Below, one piece after another: positions 33,199-42,087 of a DNA stretch of 64,000 nt (position 1 is the stretch's first letter; each line of letters begins with the position of its first letter). The position numbers were made by a program, and so were the translations under genes. Below the pieces are notes generated by a model. That model was not told where the DNA came from, ran no database searches, and was given only the letters and a program-made list of their open reading frames with translations. This stretch comes from JBNLAN01 sp050302175 (GTDB taxonomy: Bacteria > Pseudomonadota > Zetaproteobacteria > Mariprofundales > Mariprofundaceae), in the NCBI GenBank assembly GCA_050302175.1, contig JBNLAN010000014.1, positions 1 to 64,000 on the forward strand, given 5' to 3'.

Positions 33199-34467
33199 TT
33201 AAAAGGCTTGCCCTGTTCCAAGGTAGAAGCGCATCCGTTTTGTCGCCCAGCCATAAGCGACATCGGCACGAAGTGTTCCCTCCACCAGCCAGCGCAGAGT
33301 CCAGCGAATACCTGTGCCTGTACCAATCAGAAGCGGATCCAGTGTCGTCAATCCATCCGCTTTCATGTGCCCGACATCGGCATAGGCCACCCACTGCAGA
33401 TTGCCGCCGGGCTCAAGCAGCATTCGATATTCCAGCGATCCGTATGTATACGCGGTGCCCTGTATCTCGCCAGGGTAGTACCCCCGAAACTCATTGCGGT
33501 TGCCGATATCGAACAAACCATCCAGTTGATATTCTCCACCGACATACCCGCCCACCAAACGCATGCCGAGGGTTTTCTCGGTGCCAACCTCGACATGTCT
33601 GTACCATGATATGCTATGACGATATACCCGGTAGGTAGAGCCCAGCGACTTATGAGCAATATCGAACAGGTAATCAAACCCTTCGCCCGTACCCCAGGTA
33701 AGATGATCGTTTTTCCATGCATAGGATGTGCCGATTTGGACGGCATGGCGACGCTCATCTTTCAGGGTGATATTTCCTGGCCCGAACAGTTTGCGAGATT
33801 TTGTCTGGCTAACCGTCATGCCAAGCCTGCCGGACCAACCCTCACCGGGTGTCGCACCCAGATAGTAGCGTCCAAGAATACCCCAGCTACTACTCTGCTG
33901 CTCGAACTGGGCAATGGAAATATTGTTTTGAAACACATCGGCAATGGTCGTGCCACGGCCCCCGTTCACTTCCAGGTCGAGCCGGCTTTCATTGACCCGC
34001 CGCCAAAGATAGCTGGCGCTATACGATTCGCCGCCACCACCGGAAAAATTCTTTCCCGTATCTTTACGGTAGCCGAGCCGCAGATTGTGGTGAAGTCCTA
34101 AAAAGTTATGTTCGGTCAAAGACGCCCCTGCCGAAGATGCGCCGTTATCCTTTCGAGTCGCCTCCGGCAACAGCCACAACGACCAGCGCTCACGCACCAC
34201 AATTTCGACTCGCCCGTCCTCATCCGGCGCCTTCACCAGCACGGTACTGAATAGCCCCAGATTGCGCAGTCGGCGCTCAGCCTCCGCAGCCATGCTCTCC
34301 TGCCAGAATTCGCCTTCCGCAAACGGTAACTCCCGAAGAACGACCGATGGCCGAGTGCTGTCCAAGCCCTTGATTTCAAATGATTTTATTTGGGTTCCTT
34401 CTGCATGGGCCAGCGCAGAAAAAACGCCGAACACCATGCAGAATACGAAGCCTCTCAGGGTTGCCAT
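33199..34467 (-). CDS. Omp85/BamA-superfamily outer-membrane barrel with one POTRA-like domain
   Basis: 422 residues. A signal peptide (FCMVFGVFSALAHA) is followed by one POTRA-like domain (about 26-92: IKSFEIKGLDSTRPSVVLRE, ...AERRLRNLGLF) and a beta-barrel ending in FYLGTGQAF with the terminal Phe typical of barrel insertion. The segment FRGYYPGEIQGTAYTYGSLE resembles the conserved barrel motif of the superfamily, although the exact L6 VRGY motif appears as FRGY. It is much shorter than BamA (about 800 residues) and TamA, so it belongs to the single-POTRA group. Export of a partner is possible; none is encoded beside it. It overlaps mtnA by 13 bases. Confidence 0.8.
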   Translation of the reverse strand: MATLRGFVFCMVFGVFSALAHAEGTQIKSFEIKGLDSTRPSVVLRELPFAEGEFWQESMAAEAERRLRNLGLFSTVLVKAPDEDGRVEIVVRERWSLWLLPEATRKDNGASSAGASLTEHNFLGLHHNLRLGYRKDTGKNFSGGGGESYSASYLWRRVNESRLDLEVNGGRGTTIADVFQNNISIAQFEQQSSSWGILGRYYLGATPGEGWSGRLGMTVSQTKSRKLFGPGNITLKDERRHAVQIGTSYAWKNDHLTWGTGEGFDYLFDIAHKSLGSTYRVYRHSISWYRHVEVGTEKTLGMRLVGGYVGGEYQLDGLFDIGNRNEFRGYYPGEIQGTAYTYGSLEYRMLLEPGGNLQWVAYADVGHMKADGLTTLDPLLIGTGTGIRWTLRWLVEGTLRADVAYGWATKRMRFYLGTGQAF

Positions 34468-35468
34468 ATCCCGTGCTCATTCACAATTGCCGTGATATTG
34501 GCATAGGGGGTCACATCGAAGGCCGGATTACTTACCGCAACGCCCTCTGCTGCAATCCGAACCAGGTGCGTATCACCGTTTTCATCGACACCATCCATGT
34601 GTGTCACCTCCGAGGCCTCACGCTCCTCAATAGGAATAGCCCCACCATTGTCACATGCCGCATCAAACGTGCTGCTCGGTGCCACCACATAAAACGGTAC
34701 GCCGTGTGCCTTGGCCGCCAGCGACAAGCCATAGGTGCCGATTTTGTTGGCAACATCGCCATTGGCAGCAATACGATCCGCCCCCACCACCACAGCATCC
34801 ACCTCTCCTCGCGCCATCTTCCATGCCGCCGCGCCATCCGCCTGCAGGCGGCATTCAATCCCTTCCTGCATCAACTCCCAGGCCGTGAGTCGCGCACCTT
34901 GCAACCGAGGCCGGGTCTCGTCTACCCACACCGTTGGAGACTCTCCGTGCGCCGCCAGCCGATAGATCCCGGCAGTAGCGGTACCCCAATCCACTGCAGC
35001 CAGCCAACCGGCATTGCAATGGGTCTGAATACGCCGTTCTCCCACGGCCAGCAACCCGGCCATAATTTCGCCCATCTTCCGGTTACGCTCGACTTCGTTT
35101 TCGGCATACTCCTTTGCGACATCGCACATATCTTGCGCCGAGGCATTTGATGCCGCTTCCTGCATGGCATCGCAGGCATGAAACAGATTTACGGCTGTCG
35201 GGCGGGTAGCGCGGAACCTTGGCAACCAGTGTGACTCAAAACGATCCTGGCTATGCATAAACGCCAGAGCCAGGCCGTATGCGGCGGTGGCGCCAATGGT
35301 CGGCGCACCCCGCACTTCCATAATTTCGATGGCCCGGGCAACCTCTTCAGGATCGCTCGAAGCTTTGATCTCAAGCCGATGCGGCAGCAGACGCTGTTCG
35401 ATCCACTGCACCGTTGCACTTACATCATCCCACCAAACGGCGCGGTATGGTTTTCCATGAATACGCAT
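34455..35468 (-). CDS. mtnA: Methylthioribose-1-phosphate isomerase
   Basis: 337 residues, the usual length. It isomerises methylthioribose-1-phosphate to methylthioribulose-1-phosphate in methionine salvage. Signatures: IMEVRGAPTIGATAAYGLAL, LTHCNAGWLA-type sequence (here IQTHCNAGWLAAVDWGTATAG) with the catalytic Cys, WVDETRPRLQGARLTAWEL, VGADRIAANGDVANKIGTY with the catalytic Asp, and PFYVVAPSSTFD. No other mtn genes are adjacent. Confidence 0.96.
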   Translation of the reverse strand: MRIHGKPYRAVWWDDVSATVQWIEQRLLPHRLEIKASSDPEEVARAIEIMEVRGAPTIGATAAYGLALAFMHSQDRFESHWLPRFRATRPTAVNLFHACDAMQEAASNASAQDMCDVAKEYAENEVERNRKMGEIMAGLLAVGERRIQTHCNAGWLAAVDWGTATAGIYRLAAHGESPTVWVDETRPRLQGARLTAWELMQEGIECRLQADGAAAWKMARGEVDAVVVGADRIAANGDVANKIGTYGLSLAAKAHGVPFYVVAPSSTFDAACDNGGAIPIEEREASEVTHMDGVDENGDTHLVRIAAEGVAVSNPAFDVTPYANITAIVNEHGIWQP

Positions 35469-35469
35469 C

Positions 35470-36327
35470 TTACCGGCGCAGCCTGCTCAACACGCCATCA
35501 AGCTCTTCGGGGCGCGAATACTTAATCTTCAGTTCACCCGCCCCTTTACGGTTACAGCTGATCTGCACACGCAGGCCAATTTTTCGGCTGAGCTCTTCCT
35601 GCAGTGCCGTAATGTCCACATCAACCGGGACTGAACCCGCTTTCGGTTTCGTGCCACCGCTCGATGTCCGTTTCGCTTCCTGCTCCATACGGCGCACGCT
35701 CCAGTCCTCCGCCATGCACTGTCGGGCCAGCTTGTCGGCATCCACTTTCTGCAAACCGACCAGCGGACGCGCATGCCCCATATCAAGCTTGCGCTCTTCG
35801 ATCATTTTCTGAATGTTTTCAGGCAGTTGCAGCAAACGCACGATATTACTCACCTGCACGCGGGAGACGCCGATACGCTCAGCCACCTGTTGCTGGGTCT
35901 GACCGAACTCTGCCATCAGGCGTTGATAGGCCCGGGCAGATTCAATAGCGGTCAAATCATCGCGCTGTTCATTCTCGACAATAGCAAGCTCCAGCGCCTC
36001 CAGATCATTCACCTCACGAACAACTGCCGGAATCTCTTTCAGCCCCGCCGCCTGCGATGCGCGCCAGCGGCGCTCGCCAGCAATCAACTCAAAACCATCT
36101 CCTGCCGGCCTCACCAGAATCGGCATCAACACGCCATCTCGCCGGATCGACTCGGTCAGTGTGCCGAGTTCCTCCTGATCAAAGTGGCTGCGTGGTTGAT
36201 ACTGATTCGGTTTGATTTTTGAGATCGGAAGCGGGCGTGCTTGTGCCAGCACCTCCTGAGTTGGCTTATCGGCAAGCAGCGCGTCCAGACCACGCCCCAG
36301 GGCTCTCTTTTTGATTGGTTGTTTCAT
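35470..36327 (-). CDS. parB: Chromosome partitioning protein ParB
   Basis: 285 residues. The N-terminal CTPase/box region reads KRALGRGLDALLAD, IKPNQYQPRSHFDQEELGTL and the CTP-binding GERRWRASQAAGL; the helix-turn-helix is QTQQQVAERIGVSRVQVSNI; the C-terminal dimer domain starts after a linker rich in Lys and Gly. ParB loads at parS and spreads as a clamp. Two parS sites lie within 4 kb (37117 and 39537). Overlaps parA by 4 bases. Confidence 0.97.
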   Translation of the reverse strand: MKQPIKKRALGRGLDALLADKPTQEVLAQARPLPISKIKPNQYQPRSHFDQEELGTLTESIRRDGVLMPILVRPAGDGFELIAGERRWRASQAAGLKEIPAVVREVNDLEALELAIVENEQRDDLTAIESARAYQRLMAEFGQTQQQVAERIGVSRVQVSNIVRLLQLPENIQKMIEERKLDMGHARPLVGLQKVDADKLARQCMAEDWSVRRMEQEAKRTSSGGTKPKAGSVPVDVDITALQEELSRKIGLRVQISCNRKGAGELKIKYSRPEELDGVLSRLRR

Positions 36328-37124
36328 GACTCCCCTCCCAGTGCCGCTTCGCGGCGCGTAAACTCTTCAGCGACATGCAGATAGGCCTGCGCACCGCTGG
36401 ATTTAATATCGTGGTGCAAGGCCGGAAGCCCGAAACTCGGCGCTTCCGATAAGCGGACATTTCTCGGAATCACGGTGTCGTACACCTGCCCCCCGAAATA
36501 CTCACGCACCTCCTGCTCTACCTGTACTGCCAGATTATTACGGCGATCCACCATAGTTAGCAGAATGCCGTCCATGGTCAGCGCCTGATTCAGATTACTG
36601 CGAACCCTGCGAATCGTATCGATCAGCTGCGTCAGCCCTTCCATGGCGTAAAACTCGGTTTGCAGGGTAATCAGCACCCGGTCCGAGGCGGTTAACGCAT
36701 TCAGGGTCAGCAAATTCAGCGCGGGAGGGCAATCCACCAGTACATAGTCGAACGCTTCGCCATCATAGTCATGAATCGCTTTCTGTAGTACGGTCTCGCG
36801 ACCTTCGGCATCCACCAGCTCCACCTCGGCACCGGCAAGATCCATGCTCGCAGGCACCAGCCACAAACCTTCACAGCCGGATTCGCAAATCGATTCAGCC
36901 AAACTGCTTTCGCCAGCCAACATCGTATACATACCTGCCGTGACCTGCTGCTTGTCTATCCCCAGGCCGGAAGTTGAATTCCCTTGTGGATCAAGATCCA
37001 TCAACAGCACTCGCTTATCGAGAGCGGCCAGTGATGCGGCAAGATTAATGCTGGTGGTGGTCTTCCCGACCCCGCCTTTCTGATTGGCAATCGAGATAAC
37101 CGGCCCCAATGTATTATGTTTCAC
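36324..37124 (-). CDS. parA: Chromosome partitioning ATPase ParA
   Basis: 266 residues if started at the GTG at 37124. The deviant Walker A is ISIANQKGGVGKTTTSINLA; Walker A' is LMDLDPQGNSTSGLG; Walker B is FDYVLVDCPPALNLLTLNAL. The frame stays open to 37196, but only the GTG has a strong ribosome binding site (GGGAGG, six bases ahead). This start codon lies at the centre of parS (37117-37132), and the gene then overlaps the rsmG stop by 11 bases. ParA moves ParB-bound origins apart along the nucleoid. Confidence 0.95.
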   Translation of the reverse strand: MKHNTLGPVISIANQKGGVGKTTTSINLAASLAALDKRVLLMDLDPQGNSTSGLGIDKQQVTAGMYTMLAGESSLAESICESGCEGLWLVPASMDLAGAEVELVDAEGRETVLQKAIHDYDGEAFDYVLVDCPPALNLLTLNALTASDRVLITLQTEFYAMEGLTQLIDTIRRVRSNLNQALTMDGILLTMVDRRNNLAVQVEQEVREYFGGQVYDTVIPRNVRLSEAPSFGLPALHHDIKSSGAQAYLHVAEEFTRREAALGGES

Positions 37125-37674
37125 GTGAAACCTCCCTGTATTCATACTGATGAACCCACTGCTCCGCCCCGGCCCGAAGAACCTCGCGCCTGACAAACTG
37201 CCAGCCCTCTACCAAGGCGGCGACAGAACCCTGCGGCACTGGAAATACCGCGGCCGCGCCCCGGTTTACATGCGGCGAACACATCTCCAAAAGCTCCGCT
37301 TCCCGCGTTACCGCCCGGGCCACACAGATATCCACGCCCAGTGGCGGTAAATCTCGAATATCGGCATCAAACACCTCAACGCTCAACTTCAGCGTCCTGC
37401 CCAGATGGCGTAAAAACTCAGCGCGCTTTTTGCGGCGCTCGACCAGCACCCCGTGCAGACCCGGCTTTGTAAGCAGAATCGGTATGCCGGGCACGCCCAT
37501 ACCACTGCCGATATCCAGCAGCCGGCCAGTCTCGGGCAGCATGGCGGCCAAGGCAAGCGATGGTTCGATGAACCGGTCGAAAAACTCGCCATGGTCGCGA
37601 ATCGAAGTGAGATTGAGCGCCTTGGAAAAACGCATCACCTCATTGTAATAGGCTTCAAGTCGTTCGGTCTGCAC
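37114..37674 (-). CDS. rsmG: 16S rRNA (guanine-527-N7)-methyltransferase
   Basis: 186 residues. A SAM-dependent methyltransferase of the small ribosomal subunit. Landmarks are YYNEVMRFSKALNLTSIRD, the SAM site LLDIGSGMGVPGIPILLT and the conserved VERRKKRAEFLRHL; DICVARAVTREAEL follows. The C-terminus ends EYREVSRET, the codons of which form parS. Part of the mnmG-rsmG-parA-parB block. Confidence 0.95.
   Translation of the reverse strand: MQTERLEAYYNEVMRFSKALNLTSIRDHGEFFDRFIEPSLALAAMLPETGRLLDIGSGMGVPGIPILLTKPGLHGVLVERRKKRAEFLRHLGRTLKLSVEVFDADIRDLPPLGVDICVARAVTREAELLEMCSPHVNRGAAAVFPVPQGSVAALVEGWQFVRREVLRAGAEQWVHQYEYREVSRET
37117..37132. other. parS site at the parA start / rsmG end
   Basis: TGTTTCACGTGAAACC matches the parS palindrome TGTTTCACGTGAAACA at all but the last base. 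It covers the last codons of rsmG and the probable GTG start codon of parA. Confidence 0.93.
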
Positions 37675-37675
37675 A

Positions 37676-39574
37676 TTAGCCCCGGTGCCGCAAGTGCATC
37701 AACAGGCTAGTCAGGGCCGCAGGTGTTATGCCTGAAATCCTTGCCGCCTGCCCCAGATTCGCAGGCTGCTGATGTGCCAGCTTCTGCATGCACTCCCTGC
37801 TCAACCCATGCACTGCGTCATAGTCGAAACCTTCCGGGATGCGCTGCGCCTCAAGCTCACGAAAACGAGCAATTTCGATATCCTGTTTATCCAGATATCC
37901 CTCATAGTGGACCGCCGCCTTCAGGCTCACCACCTCCCGACGACTTAAGCCCTCCGCCCCCTCCAGCAACAATAGCGCCTTATCGACATCAACATCCTGC
38001 CGGTGCGCATAAGCGGCAAACGCCATCGCCTGCTGCGGAAGCGGCAAACCACCCGCCCCCAACCTTTCCGACCAGGCCTTGCCTGTGCCCACGGTCGTAG
38101 CGCGTATTTGCTGCTCCATTGTATGCATTAACCGTTGCCGCTGCTTAAATGCCGCCTTCTGACCCTCATCATAAAGACCAAGCGCAATCGCCGTATCGCC
38201 AAGGCGCAAATCGGCATTGTCCTCTCGCAAGCGCAGGCGAAACTCTGCCCTGGCGGTGAACATCCTATAGGGCTCGGTGACCCCCTTACTGACCAGGTCG
38301 TCCACCATCACACCAATGTATGCTTCGGAGCGATCAGGCACCCACGGTGCCTGATCAAGCGCGCGGGAGGCTGCATTGATCCCCGCCAGCAAACCCTGCG
38401 CCGCCGCCTCTTCATAGCCGGTGGTACCATTGATCTGCCCCGCGTGAAATAGTCCTCTTACCCGTTTGGTCTCAAGCGTGGGAAGCAGCTCGGTTGGATC
38501 AACATAATCGTACTCGATGGCATATCCAGGGCGGAGAATCACCGCCTCTTCGAGACCAATGATTGAGCGCACAAACTGCCACTGCACCTCAATCGGCAAT
38601 GAAGTGGAGATGCCATTCGGATAGACCTCAGCATGATCCCGCCCCTCGGGCTCAAGAAAAATCTGGTGGCTATCCTTGTCTGCAAAGCGAACGATTTTAT
38701 CCTCGATGCTGGGGCAATAGCGCGGACCAGTGCTTGTAATCACCCCGGAGTAGATTGGGGACGCAGTAAGGTTGTTGCGAATAATCTCATGGGTTTTTTC
38801 GGTGGTGCGAGTAATGGCGCACGGCACCTGATCAGGCAACACGGCCTCAACACTGTTGGAGAAAGGCAGCGCCGCCGTATCTCCCGGCTGAAGCTCCAGC
38901 TCATCCCAATGGATGCTGCGCTTATCAAGCCTTGGCGGAGTGCCCGTCTTCATGCGCCCCAAACGAAACTCGCGCTGATACAACTCGTCGGTAAGTCCCT
39001 GCACCGCCGGGTCGCCTGTCCGCCCCCCTGACATCTGCTTGCCGCCAATATGAATCAACCCGCCCAAAAAGGTTCCGGTTGTCAGAATCACGGCCCGCGC
39101 ATCATGCCTAATGCCCAGCTCATCCACCGCGCCACAGGCGACATCCTGATCAAACAACAGCTCACTGATGGTGCCCTGATGCAACTGCACCTGCGGGTTG
39201 GCATCGAGCAGATGCCGCATTTCAATGTGATAGTGGCGGCGGTCGCACTGGGCGCGGGTAGCCTGTACGGCAGGCCCCTTGCGCCGATTCAGCACCCGGT
39301 ATTGCAGCGCGGAGTGATCGGCCACCCTCCCCATTGCGCCACCAAGCGCATCAATCTCGCGCACCAGGTGCCCCTTGCCAACACCGCCAACTGCCGGATT
39401 GCATGACATCTTCGCAACGGTATCGAGGTTTTGTGTAATCAGCCTCACCTTTGCGCCACGACGTGCGGCCGCCAGCGCGGCCTCGCAGCCGGCATGCCCG
39501 GCACCAACGACCAGGACATCCACCGGGCCAGATGGATGTTTCACGTGAAACATTTGCGTTGCGGTTTTGCTCAT
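37676..39574 (-). CDS. mnmG: tRNA uridine 5-carboxymethylaminomethyl modification enzyme MnmG (GidA)
   Basis: 632 residues from the ATG at 39574; a second ATG at 39553 (start MFHVKHPSGPVDVLVVGAGH) is possible. FAD-binding N-terminus VLVVGAGHAGCEAALAAARRG, then KMSCNPAVGGVGKGHLVREID and DALGGAMGRVAD, signature GTFLGGLIHIG and GPRYCPSIEDKI; C-terminal MnmE-binding domain ends with LTSLLMHLR. With MnmE it modifies wobble uridine 34 of several tRNAs. A parS site overlaps codons 8-13. Confidence 0.97.
   Translation of the reverse strand: MSKTATQMFHVKHPSGPVDVLVVGAGHAGCEAALAAARRGAKVRLITQNLDTVAKMSCNPAVGGVGKGHLVREIDALGGAMGRVADHSALQYRVLNRRKGPAVQATRAQCDRRHYHIEMRHLLDANPQVQLHQGTISELLFDQDVACGAVDELGIRHDARAVILTTGTFLGGLIHIGGKQMSGGRTGDPAVQGLTDELYQREFRLGRMKTGTPPRLDKRSIHWDELELQPGDTAALPFSNSVEAVLPDQVPCAITRTTEKTHEIIRNNLTASPIYSGVITSTGPRYCPSIEDKIVRFADKDSHQIFLEPEGRDHAEVYPNGISTSLPIEVQWQFVRSIIGLEEAVILRPGYAIEYDYVDPTELLPTLETKRVRGLFHAGQINGTTGYEEAAAQGLLAGINAASRALDQAPWVPDRSEAYIGVMVDDLVSKGVTEPYRMFTARAEFRLRLREDNADLRLGDTAIALGLYDEGQKAAFKQRQRLMHTMEQQIRATTVGTGKAWSERLGAGGLPLPQQAMAFAAYAHRQDVDVDKALLLLEGAEGLSRREVVSLKAAVHYEGYLDKQDIEIARFRELEAQRIPEGFDYDAVHGLSRECMQKLAHQQPANLGQAARISGITPAALTSLLMHLRHRG
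39537..39552. other. parS site inside the 5' end of mnmG
   Basis: TGTTTCACGTGAAACA is a perfect parS palindrome. It encodes FHVK residues near the start of MnmG and adjoins the alternative ATG at 39553. It is 2.4 kb from the parS at 37117. Confidence 0.95.
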
Positions 39575-39707
39575 GGGGTTGCGCAGATTACGCAGCAAGA
39601 ACGGCAAAATCTAGCGTCGAAAAGCATGCCCCGGAAAACCAGGGCGGAACCACAAGATGTGGTATTCATACGCCCTTGCCAACACAAAACTGCGCCCTCC
39701 CCCCAAC

Positions 39708-39737
39708 AAAAAAGGGAGGCCGAAGCCCCCCTTTTTG
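39708..39737 (-). terminator. Terminator downstream of prk
   Basis: On the minus strand the stem GGGGGGC / GCCTCCC with a TTCG loop is followed by TTTTTT; one pair is mismatched. It lies 20 bases after the prk stop and separates prk from mnmG. The opposite strand also has a T-run and may terminate. Confidence 0.8.
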
Positions 39738-39755
39738 TAACAGATGCCGCGAGGC

Positions 39756-40622
39756 TTACTTGGCCTTGCGCTTATTCTCCATCATGTCGTGAATGATCGG
39801 CGCCAGGATCAACTCCAGAGCCAACATCATCTTGCCGGCAGGCACTACCAATGTGTTGCGGCGCGACATAAACGAATCCTTCAGCATGGAGGTGAGCCAC
39901 GGAAAGTCGATACCCCACTGGTCTGGTTTGCGGATTCGAATCACCACCACACTCTCATCCGGCGTCGGAACATCACGCGCAATAAACGGATTCGAGGTGT
40001 CTACCAATGGCACACGCTGAAAGTTAATGTCCGTGTAGGTGAACTGCGGCGTAATAAAATGCACATAGTCATGCATCCGCTGCAGAATATTTTCAACCAC
40101 TGCCTCTGTGGAGTAACCACGCATCGCGGTGTCACGATGAATTTTCTGAATCCACTCCAGATTCACAACCGGCACGATTCCCATCAGCAGATCGGCATAA
40201 GGTCGGGCGACTTCGACGCCACCATGCAACCCTTCATAAAACAGAAGGTCGGAGCCTTCGCCAACATCACGCCACGGTGTGAACTTGCCCGGCTCAACGC
40301 CGTAGATCTCCGCCTCTTTATCGTCATGCACATAGGTGCGGGCCTTGCCGTGGCCACTTTCACCATAGCTTTTGAACAGTTCGGCGATCTTGTCGAACAG
40401 ATTGGCTTCATCGGAAAAGTGGCTTAGCCGTTTTCCGGCGCCTTCAAACTCTTTGGCTTTCTCACGGAATTCGTAGCGATCAAAACGGTGAAAGCAATCG
40501 CCCTCTACAATCGCCGGAGTGATTTTCTCGCGGTAAAAAATGTGCTCAAGTGCAGCTTTTGCGGTACTGGTCCCGGCACCGGACGAGCCGGTAATCGAAA
40601 TAACAGGATGCTTAACGGACAT
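39756..40622 (-). CDS. prk: Phosphoribulokinase (class I)
   Basis: 288 residues from the ATG at 40622. It phosphorylates ribulose-5-phosphate to ribulose-1,5-bisphosphate, the substrate of RuBisCO, in the Calvin cycle. The P-loop is ISITGSSGAGTSTAK; then come EGDCFHRFDRYEFR, YVHDDKEAEIYGVEPG, FTPWRDVGEGSDLLFYEGLHG and the family stretch VNLEWIQKIHRDTAMRGYS. No RuBisCO genes lie in the window; the gene is unlinked to other carbon-fixation genes here and sits between mnmE and mnmG in the origin block. Confidence 0.95.
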   Translation of the reverse strand: MSVKHPVISITGSSGAGTSTAKAALEHIFYREKITPAIVEGDCFHRFDRYEFREKAKEFEGAGKRLSHFSDEANLFDKIAELFKSYGESGHGKARTYVHDDKEAEIYGVEPGKFTPWRDVGEGSDLLFYEGLHGGVEVARPYADLLMGIVPVVNLEWIQKIHRDTAMRGYSTEAVVENILQRMHDYVHFITPQFTYTDINFQRVPLVDTSNPFIARDVPTPDESVVVIRIRKPDQWGIDFPWLTSMLKDSFMSRRNTLVVPAGKMMLALELILAPIIHDMMENKRKAK

Positions 40623-40767
40623 AACTCCCCCAAAATATATTTTCAATCACTCCAGAGGATTAGGTCGACAAGCAAACTGGCGCCTCCCCCGAAACTATCT
40701 TCCGCTGGTGCGGGCCGGGCATTATGGCTTTTTACTTCGGGCTTGTCCAAAAGTCGCTTTTCGCCTC

Positions 40768-42087
40768 TTACTTGCCGATACAGAAATCGCGAAAAATCCG
40801 ATCCAGAATGTGTTCAACATCGCCCACACCAAGAATTTCTCCGAGGGCGGACCAGGCCTGCCGCCACTCCAGTGCCGCCAGATCCAGTTGCTCTTCGCGG
40901 TCCAGCAAGGCTGTGCCGGCCAGAGCATGTGCAAGCGCTTTCTCGATTGCAAACCGGTGGCGCGCCCGGGTCACCAGCAACGCCTCTTCCATATCGTGTC
41001 CTTCATCGCCAAGAAGCGCGGCCAGCCGGTCTTGCAGCTGATCAATTCCGGATGCTTCTTTCACCGACATGTGGATAAAGCCATCCGGGAAATGCCCGCC
41101 CGGATTCAGATCGCACTTGTTCATCACCTGCACATCCGACGCCCCGTGCTCCCAGGTAGAGAGGTCGGTCGCATCGGCGACGAAAATTACCACATCTGCA
41201 TCCGATGCCGCGGCTCGTGCACGAGCCATCCCCTCCTGCTCAATCGTATCCTCGCTATCCCGCAAACCGGCCGTATCCACAAGCCTGACTGGAATGCCGT
41301 GCACTTCAAAATCAACTTCGATCACATCGCGCGTTGTACCAGGGATATCACTGACAATAGCTCGATCATATCCGGCCAGGATATTCAACAAACTGGACTT
41401 ACCAACGTTGGGTGAGCCAATAATCGCAACCCGGGCCCCCTCGAAAAGCCGCTCGCCAAAACTTGCCGAACCAAGCGCGGACTGCAGTGGCTCGATTACC
41501 TCCTGACGGGCTCGCTCTTCCAGCCCGGAAAAAAGCGCCGGTGGTATCTCCTCCTCGGGAAAATCCAGGCAGGCTTCAATACCTGCGACCAGACTGGTAA
41601 GGGAATCCATGATGGTGGTGATGCGCTCGCCGAACACGCCGGAGAGTTGGCGGTGGGCAAGTCGGGCTGCGCGCAGCGTTGCAGCATCAATGCAGGCAAT
41701 GACCGCTTCAGCCTGTGAAAGATCCATACGCCCGTTTTCAACCGCGCGCCGGGTAAATTCACCGGGTTGCGCGGGCTCTGCGCCAAGCTCAATGGCTCGC
41801 TGCAGAAGCGCCTGTAGCAGCAGCGGACTTCCATGCGCCTGCATTTCGATGACATCTTCGCCGGTATAGGAGTTCGGCGCCGGAAAAAAGAGCTGAATGC
41901 CGGAATCAATCGGGTTGCCAGCAGCATCCAGCCAGCTGCCGTAGGTGGCCACGCGTGGTTCAGTTAAGCCCCCACTGAAGCTGATGCGGGCAATCTCCCT
42001 GGCACCAGATCCGGACAAACGAATGATTCCGACGCCACCCCTTCCTGCCGGGGTAGCAATGGCAACAATCGTTGTGCCGCTGCTAAT
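40768..42087 (-). CDS. mnmE: tRNA modification GTPase MnmE (probable ATT start)
   Basis: 439 residues if translation starts at ATT 42087. The expected N-terminus TTIVAIATPAGRGGVGIIRL is encoded in frame from 42075 on, but no ATG, GTG or TTG precedes it: the frame is closed by TGA at 42096. The first TTG (42018) would cut off this conserved block. An ATT at 42087 has AGAGGA about nine bases upstream and overlaps the yidC stop. The G domain (GSPNVGKSSLLN, DIPGTTRD, DTAGL, NKCD) and the C-terminal FCIGK are intact. MnmE partners MnmG in wobble uridine modification. Confidence 0.95.
   Translation of the reverse strand: MSSGTTIVAIATPAGRGGVGIIRLSGSGAREIARISFSGGLTEPRVATYGSWLDAAGNPIDSGIQLFFPAPNSYTGEDVIEMQAHGSPLLLQALLQRAIELGAEPAQPGEFTRRAVENGRMDLSQAEAVIACIDAATLRAARLAHRQLSGVFGERITTIMDSLTSLVAGIEACLDFPEEEIPPALFSGLEERARQEVIEPLQSALGSASFGERLFEGARVAIIGSPNVGKSSLLNILAGYDRAIVSDIPGTTRDVIEVDFEVHGIPVRLVDTAGLRDSEDTIEQEGMARARAAASDADVVIFVADATDLSTWEHGASDVQVMNKCDLNPGGHFPDGFIHMSVKEASGIDQLQDRLAALLGDEGHDMEEALLVTRARHRFAIEKALAHALAGTALLDREEQLDLAALEWRQAWSALGEILGVGDVEHILDRIFRDFCIGK

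Noticed and set aside
40623..40767. Gene or terminator between mnmE and prk
   Set aside because: No ORF with support and only a weak hairpin (AAAAG/CTTTT) was seen; I leave it as an unassigned 145-base gap.
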